DNA from: Triparma columacea
Lineage: Eukaryota; Sar; Bolidophyceae; Parmales; Triparmaceae
Direction: 5' to 3'
Length of the DNA stretch: 64,000 nucleotides
Assembly (NCBI GenBank): GCA_030267965.1
Contig: BRYA01000040.1
Span: 1,752 to 65,751 of the forward strand
Below, piece by piece: positions 36,356-45,158 of this stretch (the stretch's first letter is position 1; each line of letters begins with the position of its first letter). The notes beneath the pieces are model-generated. The model saw nothing but the letters and a program-made list of their open reading frames with translations, searched no databases and was not told where the DNA came from. The position numbers and the translations under genes were made by a program.

Positions 36356-37069
36356 CTACAGCTCTCCATCTTCTCCCCCAGCCAGCATCGATACTCGTTC
36401 CTCCAAGTCATCTTCAACCTTTTTGTATTTCTCGCTCCCTTTTCTACAACATGTAAATGCGCACTCAATGACCCGCCCCAAGAACCCTTCACTCAAACAC
36501 CCGCACCAGAGCTCCTCTTCCCTAACTGGTCTCTTTGCCCTCTTCAACCCCCCCTTCCCCCCCTGATTATTGATCTTCACCTTCATTCTCCTTACAGCCT
36601 CCTCAGCGTCCATCCTGCACCTTTTAGCGTAGTCTTCTACCTTGATCCCACCCGCCATCTCCCCCTCCCACTCCGTATTCCAGCTCCTGATTTCGAACTC
36701 CGCGCCGTGGAGAGTCTTGAAAACCCAGTAAACCCCCCCGTTTACAGCCCTGTAGTCTACTACCTTCCTCAAATCCTCCTTCACCCTACCGCTCGCTCCC
36801 ATCAGCGCCGTGTTGTCAACGGGTCCGGGCATGCCATCTTCTGCATTGATCCACTTCTGCCACTTGTCGAACCAGTCCACACTAATCAGGTAGTAAACCC
36901 CTCCGTCCCTGGGGTTGGGGACCTCCTTGTCAAATGAAAGGACCATGGAACACTCGAGGGTCCGACGGAGGGTGTACTCGTCGGAATTTGGGGGGGGACG
37001 GGAGGGGGAGGAGGGAGGAGAGAGCGAGACGACATCCTCATCCCAGTCGATGGAATCGAGGGAACTCAT
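36356..37069 (-). CDS. DUSP-domain protein
   Basis: A single exon encodes 237 aa. After a short acidic, Pro/Ser-rich start, residues about 57-120 form a DUSP domain (the N-terminal domain of ubiquitin-specific proteases). The key motifs are VYYLISVDWFDKWQKWI, PGPVDNTALM and VDYRAVNGGVYWVFKTLHG. No protease domain follows. The rest is a basic, helical tail with four Cys (CGCLSEG, CTCC). Stand-alone DUSP proteins exist; the binding partner is not predictable. It is divergent from the syntaxin gene, 173 bp apart. Confidence 0.82.
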   Translation of the reverse strand: MSSLDSIDWDEDVVSLSPPSSPSRPPPNSDEYTLRRTLECSMVLSFDKEVPNPRDGGVYYLISVDWFDKWQKWINAEDGMPGPVDNTALMGASGRVKEDLRKVVDYRAVNGGVYWVFKTLHGAEFEIRSWNTEWEGEMAGGIKVEDYAKRCRMDAEEAVRRMKVKINNQGGKGGLKRAKRPVREEELWCGCLSEGFLGRVIECAFTCCRKGSEKYKKVEDDLEERVSMLAGGEDGEL

Positions 37070-37242
37070 GAGTCAAGTGTTTGGGAGGTAGAGAGGCTTG
37101 GGAAGCGGTTTATTTTTTAGTAAGAGTTGAAAATCAGGGTCTAAGTCCCGGGAGACCAGGTTCTAGATGTCGATCGCGTCAGATTGTATGTTGTGGAGTG
37201 TTTCCAATTTGTCAAAAATTCATTTTTCTACATCTTGAAGAT

Positions 37243-38068
37243 ATGACCGACCGACTGCCTGATTTGCAGGTTTTGGTCGGCCTTCGACCCCGAATCAGTG
37301 TCGCATCTTCGACAAAAGCACCTGACAATGCTATTTGTGTGAAGATATCACCCACCCCACCCCCGTCCTCCTCCTCAATGTCCTTAATTAGGCTTTATAG
37401 TATACAGGAATCTATAAATTCCGTCAGAGTATCTCTGTTATCAATAGTGAGAAGCACCGTATCAAAATCATCGTCCTCTTCGACCTCAGTAGCAAGATCT
37501 TCAGCGCCCTCCATACTAGGTGAGGAGGAGGGGAGCAAAGGGGGGGGGGGATGGAGAAGGCTTGATTTGATCGTCTTCCCCATGGTCGCATTCACCCATG
37601 TTCCTAACTTCATTGATGACTCATTCCTCGCGTCCTCCTCGCCTCTTCTTTCCCACCTCCTTTCCCCCTCTTTCAGGTTTCATAAACTCAACCACATCAG
37701 AGGTCAACAGCATTCTCTCCTCCATCCCTTCCCCCCCCACTTCAGACTTAGAGTCCGTCGAGGGCGAGGTTTGCAGGATAATACTGGCCGACATTACCAA
37801 GATTGGGGAGGCGTTTGACTGTATTTGCAAGCTGGACGCTGTCGTAAATAGGGAGAAGGTCGGGGTTAGGTATGTCGGCGAGGGAAGGGGGAGAGGGGGG
37901 AGGAGGAGGAGATTGAGGAACTTTGTGCTGGGGGACGATTTGAGGTTACTTGTTGAGGAAGGGAGGGAAAGGACGAAGGAGGAGATTAGGGAGGCGAGGG
38001 AGGAAAGGGAGGGGATGGGGATGGTCGCCCCGAGAGAGAGGGTACTTTTTGGGAGGGCGAAGACGGAG

Positions 38069-38103
<35 letters not shown>

Positions 38104-38685
38104 GGAGGAGGAGGAGGAGGGGAGAGAGGAGGTTGAGGTGGTGGAGGAGAAGAGGAAGGGATTGAAGGATGTGAAAGCTTCCCGACCTTCTATTTCTAGT
38201 AGACCGCCTCCGCGACAGCCCCCGTCACAGCAACAGCCTCTGCCGCCGCCAACAACAGAGACGACGGAAGAGATAGAGAGGAGGTTCGAGGAAAGGTGAG
38301 AAGCTGCCATTTGACGTTTTCGCCAATTAGACGAACCTTGCCCTTACCTCCCCCCCCCCTACCTCCCTTACCCCGCAGCCTGGCCCTGGAGTCCACCCTG
38401 CTCCCCTCCCAGCTTCACACCGCCCTCGATGATGTGGCAACCTTGGAGTCAAGCATGTCCGCCGTAACGACCCTTCTAGGGGCGTTCGCCAACATCGTCG
38501 AGGAGCAGAGCGAGGTAGTTGGGGAGATCAATAGGCAGGCAATCACCGCAAAGACTGAGGTGGAGAAGGGTGGAGGGGAGCTAAGGACGGCAAAGAAACA
38601 CATCGAAGCGACGAGCTATGTTGTACCCGTCATTATTGTCGTCATGGGATGGACACTACTGTTTGTTAATTGGTACACACCATGA
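37243..38685 (+). CDS. Syntaxin-18/Ufe1-type ER Qa-SNARE
   Basis: Three exons (37243-37519, 37677-38295, 38379-38685; phases 1 and 2) encode 400 aa. Syntaxin-18 accepts Golgi-derived COPI vesicles at the ER. The N-terminus MTDRLPDLQVLV resembles the DRT-x-E-F start of SYP81/Syntaxin-18. Exon 3 gives the SNARE helix (LESSMSAVTTLLGAFANIVEEQSEVV...) and a C-terminal anchor ending in GWTLLFVNWYTP, close to the family's LLFLDWYD end. Between them lie a helical domain and a charged linker with a run of about 18 Glu, followed by Pro/Gln-rich sequence. The first exon is Ser-rich and its exact boundaries are the weakest part. The stop lies 34 bp from the stop of the convergent neighbour. Confidence 0.82.
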
Positions 38686-38719
38686 AATGCAATAGTTTTA
38701 CTGAAAATATTTGTAAGTA

Positions 38720-40696
38720 TTAATTTGCCTGATTGTCAACAGGTTGTACTCTAGCTAGATTGCTTCCATGTGCATTTACTATGATTGATTTCCTGATGCT
38801 TGCACGAAGAACATCCCTTTTTCTTAAACTGCCTTCACTTTGTCGTCTCGTCCTTTCCTTCGCTCTTGCGCCACCAGTTGTGGGAATAAATTCTACAGGC
38901 ACAAACGCCTTCTTTGCATCAGTAAACCACTCGGGTTTCTCCTCCTCCCACTTAGCCCAGTTCAATTGCACCCATTTCCTCACCTCATCTTCAATAGAAA
39001 CCCATTGCTTTCTTGAATTTGCAATCACTTGGAATTTTACTTCGTCATTTTTGCCATCAAGAAAATACGCCATTGTCATGTCCTTACTTCTCTTGGTACT
39101 GTAGAAAGTGCCCAGGTACCCTTTTTCGATATTGCAGAAAAACACCGCAAAGCAAAGAAGAGTGAATGGAATAATGTGGGAGACAACAGTCTGTGCCAGT
39201 CCCAGTGCTCTGGTGTCTGTAACATTTGCTCTGGTGTCTATCACATTTGCTCTGGTGTCTGTCACATTTGCTCTGGTGTCTGTAACATTTGCTCTGGTGT
39301 CTGTCACATTTCCGTTTCCACCAATTACGCTAATTGCTATTGGAAGGCTTACCATAGTCATACCAAAACTGAGTAACCAATAAGCTCCTCCGACTTCCCC
39401 CGGATGTCTTAACTGTATGCTGGAGGTAAAGTCTGTCGCAATCTTTTGACATATTCTTGCACCAAAACTGTTCACAAACTCGGCTAGTCCTCCACCTAAC
39501 GGCGTCCAGTACCAAAAGTCGTGTCTCAGAACCTTCACCACCATATATATGCTTACATCGATAAGGAAGTAGCTAACAGCCCACTTATCTTGAATAAGTC
39601 CAAGGAGGACCATGGTCATACAACGAATCACCAACATTCCTGATGTGATAAGCATCATTGATACAAACAAAATCGTTCTCTTGCTTGCTTTTGCAGGTAT
39701 GTAACCGTAAAAGTCTGGTTTACTTTCTCTCCTAGCAGGGTCTATGTCAAAATCATAGCTAATAGTTGAAGATGTAAAACCTGTTGTCAGCGCAGAGACT
39801 ATAAGTGACAACCAAGCAACGCTTGAAACCAATTCTCCCTTTGCCATAGAAGCAATTGCCATGAGTTGAATAATCACTCCAGGTATTGCTTCAAATAGCA
39901 TCTCCATACTTTTCATCATGACCATCTCCATCATAGGGCCATAAACAGCCCCAACCTCTTGCTTCGCCCCACTTGCAACACGAAATGCATCCAAAGCAGG
40001 CTTTACGCCAATTAAAATTGGGAGACACTCCCTGGCTATTCGTTTTGCCCCTAACTTTTTGTTCTGAAAGTAAGTCACCGACAACTGTACAGAAATTGAT
40101 AGCAACAAGCTTGCCAAAGAAGCCTTGAAGTATCCCATTTTCCCCGTTTTCCTTTCTTTCCAAAATGAATGTGTGACATAAATGTCAGTAGTCAGCAAAT
40201 CCACAGTGCTCATCGCTGCTCCAACGGCCACCCTTGCCTTCACTCCCCATCCCACCTCCTCCATCAGCTTGAAGCTAATCGTCTCCAGCAGAGGACGGAA
40301 CCAGTTGTACTCATCGTTGAGTTCCATCAGAGCCGGGAATTGTAGCATCCACTCCACGACAGCCGTTGGGGGTGCCGTGTTGACAACCAAGATAGACCCT
40401 AAGCTCTCGCCGATCATTTTACCGCCCATCTCCTTCACTTCCGTTGCTATTCCGGCAACCACCCTCCGTCGGTGCAGCTTGTTCTCTACGACAGCAGCGA
40501 GCATCGGCGCAAAGAATTCATATTTTGTCGAAGCGCCATTTAGAATATTGCTCGTTGCAATGAACTCCTTCACCGCCTCCTCCTTCGTTGTCCCTGTCTC
40601 CCTCATCTTCACGTTCGCCATCAAATCCTCGCCAAGGACCTTCCATTGCCTAACGAGTGTTGATGGAAACCTACCTGCACTACCATTATTGGTCAT
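38720..40696 (-). CDS. Polytopic membrane protein with NVTDTRA repeats
   Basis: Intronless, 658 aa. About ten hydrophobic helices lie between residues 160 and 540, framed by polar ends. Conserved-looking stretches include MELNDEYNWFRPLLETISFKL, STVDLLTTDIYVTHSFW, MEMLFEAIPGVIIQLMAI, ISYDFDIDPARRESKPDFYG and VRKWVQLNWAKWEEEKPEWF. I believe this is a family expanded in ochrophyte algae without assigned function; that is from memory, not tested here. FEAIPGVIIQ recalls scramblase-like XK proteins, but I do not assert it. Between two helices lie five NVTDTRA heptads (one NVIDTRA), offering several N-glycosylation sequons. The C-terminus is Arg/Ser-rich. Confidence 0.7.
   Translation of the reverse strand: MTNNGSAGRFPSTLVRQWKVLGEDLMANVKMRETGTTKEEAVKEFIATSNILNGASTKYEFFAPMLAAVVENKLHRRRVVAGIATEVKEMGGKMIGESLGSILVVNTAPPTAVVEWMLQFPALMELNDEYNWFRPLLETISFKLMEEVGWGVKARVAVGAAMSTVDLLTTDIYVTHSFWKERKTGKMGYFKASLASLLLSISVQLSVTYFQNKKLGAKRIARECLPILIGVKPALDAFRVASGAKQEVGAVYGPMMEMVMMKSMEMLFEAIPGVIIQLMAIASMAKGELVSSVAWLSLIVSALTTGFTSSTISYDFDIDPARRESKPDFYGYIPAKASKRTILFVSMMLITSGMLVIRCMTMVLLGLIQDKWAVSYFLIDVSIYMVVKVLRHDFWYWTPLGGGLAEFVNSFGARICQKIATDFTSSIQLRHPGEVGGAYWLLSFGMTMVSLPIAISVIGGNGNVTDTRANVTDTRANVTDTRANVIDTRANVTDTRALGLAQTVVSHIIPFTLLCFAVFFCNIEKGYLGTFYSTKRSKDMTMAYFLDGKNDEVKFQVIANSRKQWVSIEDEVRKWVQLNWAKWEEEKPEWFTDAKKAFVPVEFIPTTGGARAKERTRRQSEGSLRKRDVLRASIRKSIIVNAHGSNLARVQPVDNQAN
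39207..39312 (+). repeat. 21-bp in-frame minisatellite, five units
   Basis: Five units of GCTCTGGTGTCTGT-type sequence, 21 bp each, coding the NVTDTRA heptads on the opposite strand. Unit differences (GTAACA versus GTCACA versus ATCACA) are mostly synonymous, except one Thr-to-Ile. Confidence 0.95.
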
Positions 40697-41041
40697 AGAT
40701 ACTGTTGTCTGAACTCCCCCGAATTGGCCAAGGTTCTGAACTCAACAAGTGAGCGTTGATCAGATGTCGAATGCACCTCTCCCCTTGTCTTTGAATGGGC
40801 TATGTTTTCTCGATATGTTTTTGTGTAACGTGTTGAAGTATATAATAAATAATCCCTGGAAAATTTGGGTTCCTCCTCCTCCGTTCGGGTTTAGCTGAAA
40901 TGCTCACTCTGACTCACACTCTCTCAGAACTGAAAAAGCTCTTTGTTTTGTGTTCAGCCTCCTGCGTCCCTATTAATTCCCCCTCCCCCCCCTCCCAACC
41001 CTTCCCCCAAAGCGCCTCCCTCTACTCCTCCTTGTGTCCCT
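40697..41041. other. Intergenic region, no supported gene
   Basis: Upstream of the minus-strand membrane-protein gene and downstream of the TRAP1 stop codon. An AT-rich stretch with TATATAATAAATAAT lies about 140-160 bp before the membrane-protein ATG and could be a promoter element. Nothing else is evident. Confidence 0.4.
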
Positions 41042-43168
41042 CTACTCTTCCTTCTCCTTGACAATATGTTCCATAATTTTGTTGACCCTCCCAACCATGC
41101 TCCTCGGGTCGTCCATGATTCCCGCCTGAACCATAGCGTTATCAAATATCTGTTCCGCCAATTCTCTCGCCATATCCTCCCTCCCCTCCTCCCCCTTGAT
41201 CCTCTTAAGTCCAACGATAAGCGGGTGCTCAGGGTTGACCTCAAGTTCCTGCGGTCCCACAGCGTCCAGTCCCCCCGTCGCCCCCCCCTGCGTGTCTACC
41301 ATCCTCATCATCCTCCTCATCGCCCCGCTCTCATGGTTAGTAACGATGGCCGGGGACGACCCCAGCCTACCCGTTACCTTGACGGTGGAGACCTTGCCCC
41401 CCCCCAACGTAGCCGTTAGCCAGGCGCACATCTCGGCGGCGTCCTCCTTGGACAGTCCCTTTCCCCCCCCCTCCGACTCCTCCCCATCCTCCCCCTCCTT
41501 CCCCTCCCCCCCCAAGTCGAGGTCCTTATCCTCCACGCTCCTGAGTTTCCTGTCCTCGAACTTGTCGAGGTTCGACATAACAAAGTCGTCGATGGCGGAG
41601 TACACGAACAGCACCTCGCTCTTCGTGCCCTCGAAGGCCTCCATGTAAGGGGAGCGCTCCGCAACCTCCCTGGAGGGGGCGACGAGGTAGTAAATCTCCT
41701 TCTGGGAAGCCTCCATACGAGACACGTACTCCTCAAGGGTAGTGAGATCGCCAGAGGGTGACTTTGAAGACTCGAAGTGTAAGAGCTTGGAGAGCTGGGA
41801 CTGGAACTGGTAGTCCTGGCAGACTCCTTCCTTGATGAAGTGTCCGAACTCCGGCCAGAACTCCTTCCTGAATTTGTCCCCCTCCTTCCTCTTGAACTTC
41901 TCGAGTTCCGACACCAGTCTCCTCGTCGTCGCCTGCCTAAGTTTCGCCACAAGTCTCGAGTCCTGTGCCTTCTCCCTCGAAATGCTAAGCGGTAGGTCCT
42001 CGCAGTCCACGACCCCCTTCACGAACCTCAGCCACTCTGGCATGACGTCGCTCTTGCTCTCGATCAGGACCTTCCTGGAGTAAAGGCTAACCCCCTTCTC
42101 CATCCGACCCATCCCGTACTTCTCGGTGTGGAACTTTGGGACGTATAGGAGTGCCTTTATGTCTAGGGGGGCGTCCGCGCGGTAGTGGAGCTTGTACATG
42201 GGCTCGTCAAAGGCGCCTGATACGAACCTGTAGAACTCCTTGTGCGTCTCCTCTGTGACGTCCGAAGGCATCTTCGACCAGACCGCCTCGACGGTGTTAA
42301 CCTCCTCCCCGTTGAGGGTGATTGGGAAGTTGACGAAGTTGCTGTACTTCTTGATCACCTCACCAAGCCTCTCCTTGCCCCACGAGTCCTTCTCGTCCTC
42401 CTTGAGGAATATCTTTATCCTGCACCCCCTCTCGAGGTCCTCGTCTGCCCCCTCAACGATTTCGAATTCGCCCCCCCCGTCGCTCTTCCAAGTGTGTCCC
42501 CCCCCCTCCTCCCTCGCGCTCTTTGAGTGCACCTCAACCCTCTCGCCCACCATGAAGGCGGAGTAGAACCCGACCCCGAACTTACCTATGATGTCACCGT
42601 CCGCGTCCTTCCCCTCGCTGACGAACTCCCTGCTCCCGCTCCTTGCGATGGTCCCGAGGTTGACCTCGAGCTCCTCCCTCGTCATCCCTACGCCCCCGTC
42701 CTCGATGGTTACTACGCCGCCCTCGCTGGTTATCTTTACGCCCTCGGAACCGGAGGACCTCTTGAGACTGGAGTCGTTGGAGACCTTCAAGTGCCGGAGC
42801 TTCTCAAGACTGTCTGAACCGTTGCTTATCAGCTCCCGAACGTAAACCTCAGAGTCAGTGTAGATGGAGTTCGTCACAATATCGAGGAGCTGACGCGTCT
42901 CCGCCTTGAAGGCTGTTTTCTCCATTAAGGCCGGGGTAGTGGAGTAGGAGCGACGGGCTTGTTGAAGGTTTTGAAGTCTTTGTGGAAGGTTTGATGCGAC
43001 GATGGATTGAGGGTGAAGGAGAGATGTAGAGGTTGCAATGCAAGACATAGCGTTAGAACGAATCATGGGGTTAGAACGCATGAATTTGCGCGCCAAATTG
43101 GGCTTGATTGTGGTAATACTCCCACAGAGGGGTGTTTTGGAAGCACTGCGGACAACGCTGCGGAACAT
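41042..43168 (-). CDS. TRAP1: Mitochondrial HSP90 chaperone (TRAP1-like)
   Basis: Intronless, 708 aa. HSP90s are ATP-dependent dimeric chaperones. About 80 N-terminal residues rich in Arg, Ser and Leu, ending near RRSYSTTPALMEK, form a mitochondrial presequence. The GHKL ATPase motifs follow: ELISNGSDSLEKLR (112 on), IEDGGVGMTREEL, NLGTIARSGSREF and IGKFGVGFYSAFMV. Two usual residues differ: ISNG for ISNA and DGGVGM for DNGIGM. The middle domain has SRKVLIES and WLRFVKGVVDCEDLPLSISRE. There is no MEEVD end and no acidic charged linker after the ATPase domain, which fits TRAP1/HtpG rather than cytosolic HSP90. Plastid targeting is less likely because no signal peptide is present. Confidence 0.95.
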   Translation of the reverse strand: MFRSVVRSASKTPLCGSITTIKPNLARKFMRSNPMIRSNAMSCIATSTSLLHPQSIVASNLPQRLQNLQQARRSYSTTPALMEKTAFKAETRQLLDIVTNSIYTDSEVYVRELISNGSDSLEKLRHLKVSNDSSLKRSSGSEGVKITSEGGVVTIEDGGVGMTREELEVNLGTIARSGSREFVSEGKDADGDIIGKFGVGFYSAFMVGERVEVHSKSAREEGGGHTWKSDGGGEFEIVEGADEDLERGCRIKIFLKEDEKDSWGKERLGEVIKKYSNFVNFPITLNGEEVNTVEAVWSKMPSDVTEETHKEFYRFVSGAFDEPMYKLHYRADAPLDIKALLYVPKFHTEKYGMGRMEKGVSLYSRKVLIESKSDVMPEWLRFVKGVVDCEDLPLSISREKAQDSRLVAKLRQATTRRLVSELEKFKRKEGDKFRKEFWPEFGHFIKEGVCQDYQFQSQLSKLLHFESSKSPSGDLTTLEEYVSRMEASQKEIYYLVAPSREVAERSPYMEAFEGTKSEVLFVYSAIDDFVMSNLDKFEDRKLRSVEDKDLDLGGEGKEGEDGEESEGGGKGLSKEDAAEMCAWLTATLGGGKVSTVKVTGRLGSSPAIVTNHESGAMRRMMRMVDTQGGATGGLDAVGPQELEVNPEHPLIVGLKRIKGEEGREDMARELAEQIFDNAMVQAGIMDDPRSMVGRVNKIMEHIVKEKEE

Positions 43169-43720
43169 TTTGTTGGTGTTTTGATGGTTCTAGGGAAGAT
43201 AGTGATGTATTTGTGGGGTATATGTATAGTTTATCTTTTTTTAACGTGAATGTTGGTTTTTAATATTAAATACGTTCAATTTTGAGGGGTTTTTGGAGGC
43301 TTTGTTTTTGGGCAAAAATCTCGACTCCTGAAGGTCATTGAGCAAAAAGTGTACCTTTCAGACCTCAGACGGTTCTGTTTTTTTTGTGGATCCTGCTTCC
43401 CATTATCACGGGGCAGCCGGACGTGAAAAAGAAATCAGAAAAAACGGCCGGGAAGGTATATTTTTTGAGAACAAATTCGACTGAATCCCCAAGTACACTT
43501 TTTGCTCAAAGTCCTTCTCCTGGCCGGCCTCCTTTCGCCCACAAACTCCACACCAACATTTATAGCACACACAAAGCCTACGTATCAACTACACAACGAC
43601 TACACATCCACTACGCTCATTAAAATCTCATACCACCTCTACACACATACCACCTCTACACAAAGCCTACACATCACCAACCCCGTCGACCATACCCAAT
43701 AAAATCTCATTTACCTCATC
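43169..43720. other. Divergent intergenic region with inverted repeat
   Basis: Lies between the start codons of TRAP1 and NKAP and contains both promoters. It holds a 17-bp perfect inverted repeat (see 43338-43509). Closer to NKAP there is CA-rich sequence with repeated ACCACCTCTACACA and AAAATCTCAT, probably 5' UTR. No coding sequence is supported. Confidence 0.5.
43338..43509. repeat. Inverted-repeat element, MITE-like
   Basis: TTGAGCAAAAAGTGTAC at 43338-43354 is the exact reverse complement of 43493-43509. The similarity continues imperfectly outward for about 8 bp (GAAGGTCA against AGTCCTTC). The spacing of about 138 bp would suit a short non-autonomous element or a transcribed hairpin. 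Confidence 0.6.
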
Positions 43721-45022
43721 ATGTCAGGACCACCACCACCAGGAATCGTACTAAGAGGCAGAATAACTCGTATAGAGGAATACGGCATCTTCTGCACCGT
43801 CCCCATTCCAGGAACCAATCGCAACTGGCACCGCAGCTGCCTTGTCCACAAGTCTGAGATGGACAGACAAGTGGGCTCCTTCAAGGTCAACGACGAGGTT
43901 TTCTACGTGACTGTGCCCAACGACAAGAACGACGGTAGCGTTAGCGGGAGCCTCTACGGGGTTGACCAGCAAAGCGGGGAGATCATTAGGGGGGAGGGAG
44001 GGATGATCATGGACGCCAGGGATAGGGGGGGGGGGGGGAGGGGGAGGAACCCCAACAATATGAGGAGGCCGGACTTCCTCAGGAGCAGGGCTGAGGAGAG
44101 GGCGGAAATGCGCCTGGACGGTTCCATCTGGGAGAGGAGCCCGAGCCCAGAGAGGGAAGCCAAGCCCAAGGCTAAGAAGGTCAAGAAGAAAAGGGAACGC
44201 TCACCCTCAACTTCCTCGGACTCGTCTTCCTCGGACTCGTCTTCGTCATCGGACTCGTCTTCATCGTCGTCCTCCTCGGAATCGACCTCGTCCTCAGAGG
44301 AGAGGCGCCGCAAACGCAAGAAGAAGAAGGTGAGGAGTAAAGAAGTGGGGCAAGCGAGAAGTATCCGGCAACTCCTCAACTCCCACCACAACCAACCTCA
44401 TCCTCCTCCTCATCCTCCTCCCTCGCAGAGCAAAAAGGCCAGAATCGCCGACATCCCCTCCTCCATCAGTGTGTCCTCCCCCACAGGTGGGGAGCCCTCC
44501 TCCACTGTAGATCCCCCCCCTCCTCCCTCCTCTGAGGCCGTCGATTTCAAGAAGTCCGTCCAAGGCGTCGGCGGCGGCGGCGGCGGTGACTCCTCCTCCG
44601 ACGACGAGGGTCCCGCCCCCCTCCCCTCCCAGCTTGTAGGTTCAACCCCCGGTGGCTTCGGAGGTCTTCACAACGACTACGGTGGCAACCTCCTCCCGGG
44701 CGAGGGCGAGGCCCTCAGCGCCTACGTCCAGCAGAACGTGCGCATCCCCAGGCGCGGCGAGATCGGTTTCGACGAGAAGGACATTGACAAGTACGAGGCG
44801 TCGGGGTACGTGATGAGCGGGAGCAGACACGCTAGGATGAACGCGGTGAGACTGAGGAAGGAGAACCAGATTTACACGCAGGAGGAGAAGAGGGCGCTGG
44901 CGCTTATTACGTTTGAAGAGAAACAGGTTAAGGAAGGGAAACTTATGGAGGACTTTAAAGAACTACTCGAAAGGCAAAAAAGGACTAAGGAAATCGCAGC
45001 CAAGGCGGCCAAGGATGTGTAG
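43721..45022 (+). CDS. NKAP: NKAP-type nuclear splicing factor with S1-like domain
   Basis: The C-terminal 110 residues are the NKAP/SynMuv domain: DYGGNLLPGEGEALSAYVQ, RIPRRGEIGFDEKDI, YVMSGSRHARMNAVRLRKENQIY and EEKRALALITFEEKQ. NKAP acts in splicing and transcriptional repression. Before it lie an RS-type Ser/Glu/Arg region and, at residues about 8-80, an S1-like beta-barrel (ITRIEEYGIFCTVP...). A 99-bp segment at 44330-44428 has a GTGAGG donor and TCGCAG acceptor, is a multiple of three and has no stop. If spliced, the protein has 400 aa; if retained, 433 aa with a His/Pro-rich insert. I favour splicing because the insert is low-complexity. Confidence 0.9.
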   Translation: MSGPPPPGIVLRGRITRIEEYGIFCTVPIPGTNRNWHRSCLVHKSEMDRQVGSFKVNDEVFYVTVPNDKNDGSVSGSLYGVDQQSGEIIRGEGGMIMDARDRGGGGRGRNPNNMRRPDFLRSRAEERAEMRLDGSIWERSPSPEREAKPKAKKVKKKRERSPSTSSDSSSSDSSSSSDSSSSSSSSESTSSSEERRRKRKKKKVRSKEVGQARSIRQLLNSHHNQPHPPPHPPPSQSKKARIADIPSSISVSSPTGGEPSSTVDPPPPPSSEAVDFKKSVQGVGGGGGGDSSSDDEGPAPLPSQLVGSTPGGFGGLHNDYGGNLLPGEGEALSAYVQQNVRIPRRGEIGFDEKDIDKYEASGYVMSGSRHARMNAVRLRKENQIYTQEEKRALALITFEEKQVKEGKLMEDFKELLERQKRTKEIAAKAAKDV

Positions 45023-45158
45023 AAGGGGAGAGGAGTAGGGGATGCTGATGAGAATGTAATAACCAAAGCAAAGCAACTAAAACAGCCGTTTTGATGAAAA
45101 ATCTACTTAAATCTATGTCAGCCCCACTCCGCATTCAATGTCAGCCCCTCCACATGCT

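Noticed and set aside
37395..37613. Acidic minus-strand frame opposite syntaxin exon 1
   Set aside because: It is the shadow of a Ser-rich sense frame, and the sense model splices in phase to a clear SNARE.
38068..38125. Poly-Glu stretch as a sequencing artefact breaking the syntaxin frame
   Set aside because: The frame is intact on both sides and the downstream SNARE is in phase, so the run is most likely real low-complexity coding sequence.
43169..43720. tRNA or snRNA gene in larger gaps
   Set aside because: No cloverleaf with a T-loop GGTTCGA box and no U1, U2, U5 or U6 signature was found by eye in the intergenic regions.
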